Shown here: piece by piece, positions 11,270-22,671 of the stretch
Layout: every line of letters begins with the position of its first letter
Position numbering within the stretch: position 1 is the first letter of the stretch
Assembly (NCBI GenBank): GCA_014529385.2
Contig: CM043955.1
Location: 137,999,108 to 138,063,107, forward strand
Direction of reading: 5' to 3'
Source: Adiantum capillus-veneris
Lineage: Eukaryota; Streptophyta; Polypodiopsida; Polypodiales; Pteridaceae
DNA: 64,000 nt
The notes under the pieces: generated by a model
What the model saw: only the letters and a program-made list of their open reading frames with translations
Told to the model about the DNA's origin: nothing
The model's database searches: none
Made by a program: the position numbers and the translations under genes

Positions 11270-12463
11270 ATGGACTTGCTCGTCCATGTAGTAGATGAGG
11301 TTGCAGTGGCAGGTACAGTCCACAGCCGTTGGATGTTCTTTCTAGAGCGGTTCATGAAAACACTTAAGGGTTTTGTTCGCCAAAAAGCACGTCCAGAGGG
11401 GAGCATGGCAGAAGGATGGCTGGTGCAAGAGTCTCTTGTATTGACGACCGAATTTCTATCCGTTTCTGACCCAGAAATGCCGCGACTGTGGAGCGATGAG
11501 GAGGATGCAAGACTGGTGGGAGAGGAGCCGCAAGGGCAAGGGGTGCCGAAGAAAATGAACCTGGCCATGCGAGAAAAGATCATGAAGTTCTTTATACTAA
11601 ATTCAGCGCCGATGCAAAAATGGCTTGAAAGGTACGAAGAAGAGAAAGAGAGACGCAATCTAGAGCGACAGGATTTCAGGCGAAGTCGAACGACTAGAGG
11701 CTTACCCTTGCCAGACTATCTCGCTCCTCTACCTGAATTCCCTACAATGGCATGGTTGGACAAGACAGTGAGAGCAGCTTGACAGATCGGAGAACCCATA
11801 TCTCTAGAAGAGGAAGAGCTAGCTATTGGATGTGACTGGAAGTATCATACATACATGGCACTGTGGTCGCATGGAAAGCATTTCAGAACACAACAAATTG
11901 ACAGCAGAAGAAACACTTTTGACAGTGGGGTAATGGTTAGTTTCATGCAAAAGAGCAGGGCCAGTGCTAGAGACACGAATGAGAGCACTAGCAACCTGGA
12001 TTACTGTGGTCTGGTGTCAAATATCCTGAAAGTAAGCTTCAGGCGGTTTGAGATGTTTTTGTTGGATGTGAAGTGGTTCAAGGTGATTACTTCTGGTCGC
12101 AATGCAACGGTATGCAGAAATGGAAACAAGCTTGTGCAAATAGATTCTACAAAGACTTGGACAGATGCGAGTGACACATTTGCTCTCCCCGAACATTGAG
12201 AGCAAGTGGTCTTTGTACCGGACCCTCGAGAGCGACAATGGTGGTTTGTGGTTCAGGTTGCTCCAAGAAATAAACAAGTATTTGAAGGGCAAGATCTCCT
12301 GGAGGAAATTCAATCAGACGAAGTCCATACTACTGTGACATTAGATGAGATGGACAAAGGTATGGCAGAGGAAGCTGACAAATATACGAGGGATGACGCA
12401 GACGAGCCAAAATTGACACTTGTAGATGAAGATGCAATGGATGAAGACAATCTGCCAGAATGA
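11270..12463 (+). pseudogene. tnp2 C-terminal part plus DUF4216 (CACTA-3)
   Basis: Starts in the segment LLVHVVDEVAVAGTVHSRWM shared with tnp2 transposases, continues through the basic linker, then a DUF4216-type domain (FLLDVKWFKV ... EQVVFVP ... WWFVVQVAP). Only two in-frame stops break the 398-codon frame (TGA at 11780 and at 12197, the latter where CACTA-2 has TGT). The two introns that separate these parts in CACTA-2 are absent here, so the sequence is continuous. The acidic tail ends at 12463. The DDE-type core is missing, so it encodes no active transposase. Confidence 0.8.
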
Positions 12464-12657
12464 GTTGGGGCAAAGTTATGTTTGCAATTAGAGATAGACG
12501 ATGATACGGTGCAAGATCTTATCGATGATTCCTCACTCGTCGAGGCTTAGGCCTGTAAGTGTTTGTGTGAAGACTTTGATTTAAAATTAAGCTTAAAGTT
12601 AATTTAAACAACTGTGTTCTGATGCTTTATTTTACTTTCTTTGTGCAGGACTTTAGT

Positions 12658-13764
12658 ATGGCAGACAAGATTCCAGATCCCGCTTCCATGAGTGCAGATG
12701 CATTCATGGGCTTCGTTATACGGATGATGCCTGCTCAGATGGCAGAGGCTTCTCAGTACTGGGTAGCCAGAGACACGGGTACTACGCCTCCGGGCTTCAC
12801 ACCCGAGGGACCGGCACCTAGGGGGGGGACGCTTACGGGGTTCAAGACGCCTATGGGTACGACGCCTTCTTCTCCCATCACGGCCGCTTCGACACCTAGG
12901 GGTGGGGCAGAGGCGGGTACGTCCTCATCTCCGCAGCACAGGCGCACTCGCCGATCTCGGCGATCGTCAGGTGGAGGTGGTGGTTGCTGTGGAGGAGGGT
13001 CCACAGATGCTTCGACCCCTCCTCGCTCACGACCCCCGTCTTACCCAGGCACACCTCTCGACACACCTCTTGGCACACCTCGGACACCTTGGAGGGCACA
13101 CGATCCTAGTGCCTCCAAGCTCTATATTGTACGGGGAGATGGTTCTGTTGACAGTGGATTTGCCAGCTCGTGGAGCTGCAGTTTTCGACCAGCATTCTGA
13201 CGTCTTGGGATCAGCAAGACAAGGAAAAAGTCACTTACATAGTGGAGACCATCTTGAGAGAGTACCAGCCTGCTCCGGGTTCTTCCGTCGTTTCGGCGCG
13301 GTGGATCAAGGGTGTTGCACGGGACACCATCAAACATCGACGAGATGCAGCTCACGGAAGGCTTTCAGGACTGGCTCGTCGAAGCCTTCGGGCATCCCAC
13401 ACAAGACGTGGCTGCAGATCAGGGAGGATGAGCGGACAGCGGCCACGCGGTTCAGACAGCAACGTGAGGCCGCGCAGGTACGACAGATGACTAGGGGGAC
13501 ATCTCATCTTGGCAGCGGAGGCTTCGACACCTTTCGCTATGAGTTTGTGAGTTTCTAATCCAATCTTAACTATGGCGTTTTTTAAAACGCGATGAATCAT
13601 GTATTCTTATTACTTTGATTTTTGTATAAACGCAAAATCTTGCGATGCATCGAGCTCCATCACGCAAGGAGGAGTCAAATGGATATCGCAGAGGTATCTA
13701 TGAAGTACTGAATGATCTTGAAGCTTCAGGAGAGCCTGTAGACTGGGAGGCCTTACAGTCTCGC
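12658..13764 (+). pseudogene. TnpA-like gene relic (CACTA-3)
   Basis: TnpA-like proteins bind the subterminal repeats of En/Spm elements. The ATG at 12658 follows a TTTCTTTGTGCAG splice-acceptor-like site, as in CACTA-1/2. The N-terminal half is Pro/Thr/Gly-rich with TP repeats and a Gly/Cys stretch (GGGGGCCGGG). The frame shifts near 13190, and the C-terminal Ptta/En/Spm-type region survives in shifted frames, ending SHLGSGGFDTFRYEF before a GT donor at about 13547. A following short exon near 13640-13764, ending in TGA, resembles the second exon of the CACTA-1 gene. Frameshifts make it a pseudogene. Confidence 0.7.
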
Positions 13765-13949
13765 TGATCGCTTGAGGTGAGATGTTAATATGTGTGAGTT
13801 GATTTAATTAAGTCAGTATATGTGAAGTAATCAATACTAATTTTGTGAGTTGTCCCATGTGCAGGTTGCGACGCCTAGTCATTAGTGGACCAGATTTCAT
13901 CTATATGCTTTGTGAGACACAGACACGCTTCTGTGTCTCTTTTTTGTAC

Positions 13950-14215
13950 AAACAGTTAGTGTTTAGACAGTTATTGTTTCCCTTATGGTTATGATTATTG
14001 TCATTGTCATTGTATAGACAGTTATTGTTTCTCTTTCTGGTTATGCTTATGGTTATTGTTAATTTTGTTTATGGTTATGGTTATCTGCATTATGGTTTTG
14101 ATCAAAGTGGTTATAGCCGGTTATGGTTTTAAGTTATGGTTATGCTTTTAAGTTATGGTTATGGTTCATTATGGTTATGCTTTTAAGTTATGGCTATGCT
14201 TTTCAGTTGATACGA
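13950..14215 (+). repeat. Degenerate TTATGGTTATG minisatellite
   Basis: Downstream of the TnpA-like gene the sequence is made of irregular copies of TTATGGTTATGCTTTTAAG and shorter TATGGTTATGGT units. It is not telomeric (no TTTAGGG). CACTA-1 and CACTA-2 have a different repeat in the same place. Confidence 0.75.
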
Positions 14216-14479
14216 TTGTCTTTCATTGGCCTTAAATCTCATGTGAGATCCTACATGGATAGCATGTAGGAGGCGTATACATGATATGGTTTTCTTTGAA
14301 AAGTTTATGTAAAAACAAAGGGAACTCTGCCGAAATTTCTGTGCGCGGGAGCATGGTTGATATTTTGGTGCTGCTCGCTTTCTTGGGCAGAGGGCAGGAA
14401 GTCTGACTGTGGCTGTGTCCATCTTTTAACTGGGCACAGGCCAGGCTACCTACCCTTTGCCCAAGAAATTTTTTTTCTG

Positions 14480-14612
14480 CTATGGTCGTCGCTATATGCG
14501 TCGCTATGCCCATCGCTATGAGCGTCGCTATCCGCATTGCTAATAGCGACTGGTTTCACAGCGACGGGTAGCGTCGATATATGCGTCGATAACACCTGTT
14601 TTTGTTGTAGTG
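14480..14612 (+). repeat. 3' terminal and subterminal repeats of CACTA-3
   Basis: Six or more copies of CGTCGCTAT-type motifs followed by GCGTCGATATATGCGTCGAT, ending in GTTGTAGTG, the inverted match of the 5' end. The array mixes the GCTAT form used by CACTA-1/2 with the GATAT form used at this element's own 5' end. Confidence 0.8.
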
Positions 14613-15171
14613 AAAATACACTTTCAAAAACGTATAGTGTTTCTCTTTGGCCCAGAAAGGCTCAATGAAATACTTCTATCACCGGATCCCATTATACGTA
14701 CTACCTCTCATAGACTATAACTTTTCTTTTGACGTAAGCGTAGTTATCTTGCTATGAACCAAGAGGATTTGTACACACAATTAATCCCAATCACTAGACA
14801 AAATATATATATTATGGTAAGCACAAAACTACAATTCCAAAGAACAATTCATAGCCTATTTGGTCAGCCAAGATTGAATGCCATTAACTCATCTATTAAC
14901 CCTTTCATATTACCCATGATACGATATGACCATAGCATTGATGTTTTCATCTTTGTGTTGTTTTGACACTCTCTTTTGTGTTCTTTATTTGTGTGTGTGA
15001 GTGCAAGACAGAAAAAGTGGGACTTCTTTGATTGCACTTCCTTCCAAGCCCTAGTCTTCATGGCATCTATGGTTTAACTCCTTCATATAGTTTTTTGTAT
15101 TTCTCTCACAAACTCTCAGAGCCATAAGCCCGGTGCTTTCCTGAAAAGATCGCAAATTTCTCGACAGCGTA

Positions 15172-15700
15172 TGGTGGAGCAGCTGGCGACTAAACCGGAG
15201 AGGACGCAACCTACTCTGATACCAATTGTTGGAATTAGGGTTGCAGAGAAACGCACACAGCTTGGAGAAGACGAAGGAATCTCAAGGCCCACAATAATGA
15301 GTGTGCTACTTAGTATGCAATGGAAAGATAGATAGCCCTAGAGTGATGGGCATATATACAATGCTCGGGGGGGAAAACCTCCTAAAGAGGGAAAAAATGC
15401 CCCGGCGGTCCTAGTGTGTTCATACACATCACTTCCACATGTATATGGAAACATAAAATTTAGGTCTTACATGATCTTATTAAGTAAAACTAGTCAAAGA
15501 GTGTGTAACATAGTGACTGGCAACGTACTAAGGAACCACTTCTATTGATAACTACATGTACCCTCAATGTGTATTAGTTTGACTTTCAAACTATGTGTCC
15601 TATCAGCGTTCACTCTAACTACTTGTCCCCTAATTCTGACCTATCCAATGCTGGTGTAAATCAACCCTTGACCTGCTCCAAATCAGCCCTTCTCTATGAC
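15172..15700 (-). mobile_element. Relic of an LTR element with Met-type primer site
   Basis: On the minus strand an LTR-like sequence ends ...CCTAATTCCAACA (complement of 15227 onward), then two bases, then TGGTATCAGAGT (complement of 15213-15224), a near match to the plant initiator-Met tRNA primer site. A short leader follows and stops at 15172, where element A is inserted. The LTR extends rightwards, but I cannot fix its other end; 15700 is a guess. No coding sequence of this element remains in view. Confidence 0.55.
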
Positions 15701-15949
15701 CGGCCTGATGCAAAATTTGATGTGTGACCTAATAAAAAACTTCCCCAAAATTCATTCAAGTTCTAGTGCACACCGTGGTGACCAATTGTTACAAGTAATT
15801 AACCGGGATCAGGTCCTCCCTCCCCCCCCCCCCCTCCCTTATTTCCAAGCTTGGGAGATAGATTATTGGGGGTCTGTCCCTAACTTATATGCTTATATAA
15901 CTTGTAAAAACAAAAACCCTCCCCTGCACTTACGTGGTGTGGTAAGTTT

Positions 15950-16120
15950 TCCATGGTGAGTCCCCCGGGCCTCTTGTTGAGCTTAGGAAACTCAATAAGG
16001 AGGCTTGTTAGGCGGTGAGCTTCTTGGTAGAAGCTCAATTCAATGGTCATCATCCCCTCGTTTTGGAGGTAAGTCCATAGGGATATCATCGATGAACACA
16101 TCTTGGAATCCTTTTAGAAA
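15950..16120 (-). pseudogene. Start of Ty3 reverse transcriptase region (relic)
   Basis: The minus strand encodes the conserved entry to Ty3 RT: an FxDVFxDDIP-type segment, then LPPKRGDDDH, IELLP and PPNKPPY-like motifs, with TGA/TAG stops between them. It ends at about 15950, so the polymerase motifs themselves are missing. It is the continuation of the protease relic at 16132. Confidence 0.65.
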
Positions 16121-16131
16121 ATTAGAAAAAT

Positions 16132-16500
16132 CTAACTCTTCTTGATTCTACCATTTACATTTGGTAAAACATTAGGATCTTTTAGGGACTCTTTGAGTAA
16201 AATCATGTACGCAGAAACTGAGCTCTTTATTGATCTATCAAAAGCATAAGGATCTACAAGTGGTATAGTATGACCAGACTCACTAGCATCTATATACATG
16301 TTATTTCCCATGTAGGTGAAGTAGATTCTCCTTTTAGGGAACTTCATGTTGGAAACCATGCGATTGAACCATGGTGCCCCTAGGATAGCATCCTCATGTT
16401 GGAGAGGAGAGATGAAAAAGTCTTCTTTGTCGACATAGCTTTGGACATGAAGCCTCAACTTCCCAATCAAGGGAGTAACGCAGGCTTGCTATCCCTTGAA
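16132..16500 (-). pseudogene. Ty3 protease C-terminal region (relic)
   Basis: A minus-strand open segment of 112 codons containing the DAILGAPWF strand (hydrophobic-L-G-x-P-W-F), which follows the flap in Ty3 retropepsins, and then a linker toward RT. The active-site D-S/T-G region lies upstream around 16500-16620 in broken frames. It belongs with the gag relic to the right as one old minus-strand element. Confidence 0.65.
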
Positions 16501-16631
16501 ACTTGTGTCAGCCTCCGTTAGAGTATCTCCCATCTCAAAAGCTTGAATGCCAAACTTGGTGGCCAAATTCATTCATATGATGTTTGGAGTAGAACCAGGG
16601 TCAACAAACAAGATGAAGGCAGCATGCTCCC

Positions 16632-18109
16632 TTACGTTTCCCTAAGCATAGCAGAAAGGTGATTCTTTGCAATGAGCATCCTCTTTTGGAGCTTTGATGG
16701 TGGAATCTCTAGGAGTCTCATTGCGGACATTTCTCTTGGGTCAAGAACGATAGCCATGTCCTTGCTCCCCACACTTAAAACATTTATGTTCCTTGCAAAA
16801 AGCTTCAAGATCTTTAGGGGAGAGTTTGTTTTTACCTTTGTAAACTCTCGTCTCCTTGAACCGATTGTTGTTGTTGTTGTTGTAATTGCCTTGGGAAGAA
16901 TTTTGGGCATTGAGTTTTCCCTTTGCATCACTCTTGTCTTCGTTTTCCATGGTCTTGGGCATTCCATCTATCCCCTTGTTGGAAATTGATGCTCAAAGCA
17001 ACCATGGTGTGGTGGATTACTTCAGTGATAGAACTAGGCCGTTGAGAGTTGACGTATTTGGACATCTCTTCAGGTAATCCCACATAAAAATTGTTGCTTT
17101 TTCTTGGCAAAGTCTATCTTTTCAAAGACAATAGCCTTGAGATGTAAATCCCAAAAAATTTCTACATATTTGTGGATAGACTCATGGGAGAGAAGCTTCA
17201 AACTACATCATTCAGTAAGCACTTTGTCCTTTGCATCGCTTGCAAGGAATTGCTTCATGATGGAAACTCGTAGAGTTTTCCATGTCTTTGGGGCTTCGTC
17301 ATTGCCACAAAGGCTAGCCCACCATTGATGAGAGGATTTATGGAAGTTCATAGCTACATGACGTAGCTTGGAGGACTTTGTGAAGCCCTCGTCTCCAAAG
17401 TCCGCATCAAATTGCTAGATGAAGGCCAATACTTTGTTGGTAGCACCAAAGGTGCCATCATAGGTGAGAAAAGAGATACTCTTTCCTCCCTCTTTGAACT
17501 TCTTAAGATTTTGTGACCCTCGCCATGCAAGGTATTATTTAAGATGTCCTCCCCTCTTGTATTCTCTAGGAGAATAGCCATAACTTTCATCAAAAGAGGA
17601 GGAAGGTGAAGAAGAAGGAGAAGAGGGTGACCTCTTTCTTTCCCTTTTCTTCATTTGTTTCCTCTCTTCCCTTTCAAAGTGACAAGGAGAAGGATTGTGG
17701 GTTGAACGTTTCCTCTTGGTTAGAGTTGGTGATTGTCTAGACCGTCGTCTTCGTGGAGACACATCTTCAGGGGAACTTAGGGATTCATTACTTTCCCGTT
17801 CTTTGGATTCCTCCTCTCTTATGTGAGAGAGTCTTCTTTTGGGGTTCTCATCAAGAGGCCTCCTAAGCTCTCTCTCCGCTTGGAGAGGTAGGGAAATCCC
17901 ATAAGTGCAAAGTTGTTAACTTTGGCTTGCAACGTAGGGTTGCCCATAGCTTGTTGCAACTTAGTAACAAGGTAATTGACAAACATGGGAACATCATCAT
18001 TAGCACCTTCATTTGAAAAATCAAAGTTATCAATGTTCATTCTACTCTCTTGGTTATTGTCAACCATGCTAATTAAACTTATGTGTTTACTTAGTGTACT
18101 CTCTCGCAA
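16632..18109 (-). pseudogene. gag: Ty3 gag relic, minus strand
   Basis: From right to left: an N-terminal stretch with 'MVDNNQESRMNIDNFDF', a basic Arg/Ser/Lys-rich block (17535-17762), a retrotransposon gag domain spread over shifted frames at about 17050-17500 (segments FHKSSHQWWASL-like, LPEEMSKYVNSQRP), an Asn-rich spacer and a CX2CX4H zinc knuckle (CFKCGEQGH at about 16755-16780). Gag forms the particle and binds RNA. In-frame stops (for example within 17100-17420) and frameshifts show an old copy. Not related closely to the A/B family. Confidence 0.75.
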
Positions 18110-19269
18110 TTCAAAAGATTAGTTGCTACTCCTCATAGCCCTTGAAAATCAACACTTAAGTATCTACACCCACGCCTCGAATTGGTTAATTATAGAGAGT
18201 AGTGGAGTGGGTCTAATGTTGCAATATTACCAAGGGATATATCCTTTCAAACTTTTTATGGCTCAATAATGGTAAAGCCGTAGGCAAGTCTAAAAAGAAT
18301 CCATTATTAAGACCAAAGCTCCCAAGGTATGCACCATATCCCACACAGTGGGCTCAAAAAAACCGATAATAGATCCACTCCCACTTACCCTAACATAATT
18401 AACAAAATCAACCATTAATAGGCTACTTAAGGACCTCTCTTCCTAAGCTTGGTGATGATACACTACAATCTTTGTGTTCCTTGTAACCTAGGTGATGCAA
18501 TGAAGATGGAAAGCTTCATGCATCATGAGCATAGCATAAACTTTGCAAAAAGCATTGACTATCCCAAGGCTCAAACACCTTCGAAGGTGGACAGAGCTAG
18601 CGGGGAATGATGGTAGGGAAGAGGAAGAAGAAACATTCCATAGGAGAAAGAAGTAGTTCCTCACTTATCATCACTCTTCTTGATATCATACATAATAGCA
18701 TAGTAATGAAGATGGAGAAGATGGAAAGCTTAAGCATTGAAGCATGGCTCTTGGTTGGATTTGCATTCAATAGCCAAGGGTGTCGGTGTAGACTCTCAAC
18801 TTCTCTACTTGCTTGGAAATGGAGATGGAGATCTTGCACTTTGCACTTCACACAATGAGAGTGTGTGTGAGTGTGTGTGGGAGAGTATACCCCCCAAGAA
18901 ACCCCCCTTATCTCTTTGGTCGACCCCCCCTTGTAGCTCATGCTTAAAGCTCATTGGACCCCTCCAGGCCTAGCCAATCACATGCAAGAGGCACATCAAG
19001 GAACAAGGGTAGTCTTGGGACATGTGTCCCCCTTTCCCCTTTGAGAGAGAGGACTTAATAAACTCAAAATCGATTAAATTATCATTGGACCCCTTGGGAG
19101 GCTATCCAATAGGATTCATGCACGCCTTCAACGCAACATGGGTAGGGGCTTGACACGTGTCGTTGCTGCCTCTTGAGGCTTGGCTTACCTTGTCTATGTA
19201 TGTGTGTGTTCTCTCTCATCCCCTAGCTTTGGGGCTTGCCCCCTCCTTGGTAAGGATGTTGTTGACTTT
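18110..19269. other. Likely LTR/leader of the minus-strand Ty3 relic; no gene seen
   Basis: About 1.1 kb lying upstream (minus-strand sense) of the gag relic, where its leader and 5' LTR would be expected. I cannot find convincing TG...CA boundaries or a second copy to define the LTR. No coding region is supported. Confidence 0.35.
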
Positions 19270-19490
19270 TGGAACACAAGCACCTTAGTAAGCAAGCACG
19301 AAAAAGAACCTCAAGCTCCCTATTTGGCGAGCACGACAAGCACCTCAAGCATCTTAGTCAACAATAACGACAAGCACCTCAATCATCTTAGTCAGCAAGC
19401 ACGACAAGAACCTCAAGCATCTTAGTCATCAAGACCTCAAGTATCTCAAGCATCTCAGTCATTAGGCACGACAAGCACCTCAAGCTTGGG
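19270..19490 (+). repeat. Degenerate ~35-bp minisatellite
   Basis: Five to six imperfect tandem units built on GCACGACAAGCACCTCAAG followed by CATCTTAGTCA, with unit lengths of about 30-37 bp. The core ACGACAAG(C/A)ACCTCAA recurs at about 19337, 19368, 19401 and 19468. No coding meaning is apparent. Confidence 0.75.
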
Positions 19491-21329
19491 CCGGATTCCC
19501 ACCTCAAGCACAGCCCTAGCCTACCTCAGGTCAAAGGACTTTTAACACTAACCATTGAAGGTCTTTAAGGAAGCTAAGCCTAAGGTCTTTAAGCTTCATT
19601 GGCTAGCCTTGCTCTTTGACAAACCATCTCTGATTTGGACCCCTTTACCATTGGCCCCGTGTTGAGATAGACCCGTAGCACATATCTATATTCTAACCCT
19701 TGTTCCTGTCTATTCTCCCGCATTAAATGATCAGTTTTATATGAGAAAATAATTTGGGTTGGTTATATATTAGATTTTATGACACTAAAGATGGATTGTG
19801 ATCTATGACCCAACTAGTGATCCAAATTAAAAAGAAGTGAACCATAACATCCCCAAATCATGCTTAATCAGATGGTACCACCAAAAGTTGAAAATGTTTT
19901 CCAACATGGACCTAGTGCCTGTAGCTATCCTAGATGCACTGGTGAAGTTTGAAAAAATTTTGACTTGTTTTGATCAAGTTATGCGCAATTTTCATTGCAA
20001 AAAAGGAACGTTCTCACATAGAAAGCTCTTCTCTTCTCTTCTCACTGTAATGTGGTGCACCATATTGTCGTGGAGGGGTATTTGCAGGTCAATTGATTCT
20101 CTAGCAGCAACATCAGAGTCTAGTGCCTCCCATTCTCCCATCGTCAGCTTCCATCTTCTATAGGGAAAGACCATCGATAAGCTTTGCTTCGCAATATGGT
20201 ATCCAAACACCATTTTCAGCACTTGATTCTATCTCCCTGGTAGTTGACCACCTTAGTCTCCCACCCTGCTACAAGGAATTTGTTGATCACATTTCTCCCT
20301 TTGCAAGTCCACGTTGTTGGTTTCCTGTGAACACTCTGAAGTCCAAATATAAATACAAACACATGAAGAGACATAAATTGTGTTACCGTAGCTTTGTGGG
20401 AACCATACGTGCACTTTATTGTTGCTTGCATATCCACCTCGATGGAGCCACTTCTGTCTCTAGCTTCAGTTGTGAAAAAACATACACATGCTACACTTTC
20501 ACAAGCCTCTTGCCATCTTGTGTTTGCTTGAACTCCATGATTCTTCCCTTCCAACGATGTGCTGGAGAAGCCATGTGTCTCCTTGAGATGTTGTGTGCAC
20601 CTCTTGAGCTGGGCTGCATTGTCACCCACATCATTCGTTCGAACTCCATCGTCACCCAATATCCATTGTCCTCTTGTACAGTGTTGCATGAAATGGATTC
20701 AATGACACTCCTAGGTCGTCGAGTAGCTGATGATGCCATCGGGAATAGTGACATAATCTGCAGACACACACCTATGATTAGACATTGCACATCCATGTTC
20801 TCAGCTATATAAAGAGAAAGATTCTTGATGGTACATAAAGGTGAAGGATGACACTTATTGCTATACTTCTCCACCTGCTTGCTGGCTTAATGGGGAAGAT
20901 AATATTGCAAATCTTGAGAGGGAAGTAGATCCTCTCTAGAGAGCTTAATGGAGAAGGAGCAGGAAACTTGTTGAGGAAAGAAAGAGGGATGATCTAGTAG
21001 AAGTTTTTTTTTTGTATAATGGGGGAGGAATTTTGCAATCGGAGCCTTTTTTTCCAAGATCATTTTGGAAGCTATCGTTTGGAGAAGCCAAGGCTTAGAG
21101 AGCCTTTTGAGCGTAGAGAAGGAGAAGTGCAAGAGGAGTGTGTCCAGCCATTGCATGATGGTGCTCTTGCTCCTTATTCCTAGTAAAGTAAAGTGGTCGT
21201 TCAACGGACTGCCTAAAGAAGTGAAGATTGATCATGAAGTATTGGAAGTGGCTTTTTGAAGCAAGTTTGTGCCAGATGCATAGTTGGATGAAGTGAAGCA
21301 GAAACATAATCCGCAAGGGAATCTCAGCC
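19491..21329. other. Unassigned sequence with non-repetitive open stretches
   Basis: No repeat boundary or family motif recognised. Around 20123-20812 (+) and 20216-20874 (-) frames of 130-230 codons stay open on opposite strands at once, and neither shows a domain I know. Opposite-strand openness suggests base composition, not a gene. The minus-strand content looks slightly more protein-like but has internal stops between its pieces. Confidence 0.3.
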
Positions 21330-22671
21330 CTTGACCATGAATCAAAATCAGACTAAACCAGAAAAGCTTAGAGGGTGATTTTAAAGCTTTCAAATGGGAG
21401 TTTGAAAACTCTTTGGAGAAAGCTTCTAAAGGTAATTGCTGCTCAAAATGTTGATTTTTTTAAGCTGGGTAAGTTTTAAGATTGCCTGCATGAGGAAGTG
21501 CAAGACAAGGTAGAAAACAATGGCAGGGTGTCATAAGCGGTGGCTCTAGCAAAAGTGTGGACCAAGAAAATGTTGAAGAAGTGCAAATCTAGGCAAGGTT
21601 TGCCAGGTGTTGTGGTGCCAAAACGGGTTGATGTGGTGGTAGTAAAGCCAAGATTGGTGCAAATGGAGGTGCCGGTGCGAGATGAACCAAGGGTTCTATG
21701 GTTGCAAAGAGACAAGGTAGTTTCTATACCAAGAATGCTATCTAGAGAGGCTCCAACTATAGAGGATCTTCTGATGGTTCCAATTCAGGCAAAGGATGTG
21801 CTCCCAAGTCAAGACATGGTTGTATAGACTCCTTTGAAGAGTTCTAGAGGTCAAAGGGTGCGGTTTGCATATGAGGTCAAAGCGATGAAGCTCGAGGAGG
21901 CTCCTGATCTTGAGATAAAGGATGAGGTTGAGCCAAGTGACTGCAACTCTACGAATGTTGTTATGAGTTGAGAGACCAAGTCGTCTCAATCAAGGCATGA
22001 AGAGTTTGATCTCTTGCATGTCCATGGAGATGCGGTGAATACATGTAGGGAGTAGGGAGTAGTGCAAGCCATTAAGTTTGGTGAAGATCAAGTGGAGGGG
22101 TTGGAGCGTTGATAATATTTTTTTCCTCCCAAAGGGTTCAAACAACTCATCTGGAAATGGCTCCTTCATCTAGTATTTGTCATCTACTAGACGCTCTAGG
22201 ATACAATCTTTCTTTCTAAGAGCCCTGCATTCTGATGCCCCACACATTCAAATGTGAGTATCCTTCACTAGCCAAGTAGAAGATTGTGTTTGAGCATACA
22301 GGTGATGGTATGGAGGTGAAGATGGTGTGTGGTGTCATGTCAATGGCCATGTTGGTAAGGGTGTCAACAATAGAGTATGCCATGGAAGTTCAGTAGGTAT
22401 AAAGTCTTGCCAAGATGGATAGATCAGCCTTGCCTATGGAAGAAGATGAGGATGGTGTGATAGAGAATGAGTTTCCCTCTTCCTTGGTGGAGCATGATGT
22501 AGCGGTAGAAGAGGTGGTTGAAGAGTAGGTAATTGAAACCAACAAACAGGTGGTGTTGGTAGCCCTTGAAGGACCAATTGATAAGGGAGAGCTCAATGAT
22601 GCTAGAATTGAGTGCTTTGCAAGTGAGAAGGCAAGCAATGAGCCAAAGATAGAGGATTTTCCTGTGATATA
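21330..22671 (+). pseudogene. Decayed coding region, family unknown
   Basis: Plus-strand pieces with protein-like, Lys/Glu/Val-rich composition recur in shifted frames: about 21350-21530, 21540-21827 (95 codons, including VVVPKRVDVVVVKPRLVQ), 21840-21970, and an acidic stretch at 22411-22671 with one TAG. Several stops and frameshifts lie between them. The size and charge pattern could fit an old gag or ORF1, but I see no zinc knuckle or catalytic motif, so the identity is left open. Confidence 0.3.

Noticed and set aside
13950-14215. Telomere-like repeat
   Set aside because: Units read TTATGGTTATG, not TTTAGGG; the resemblance is superficial.
15167-15171. GCGTA after element A is the reverse complement of TACGC before element B
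   Set aside because: It could hint at shared target preference or an inversion, but five bases match by chance too easily and the other flanks are not available.
20123-20812. 229-codon plus-strand frame as a host gene
   Set aside because: The opposite strand is open over much of the same interval, there is no recognisable domain, and no splice or start context stands out.
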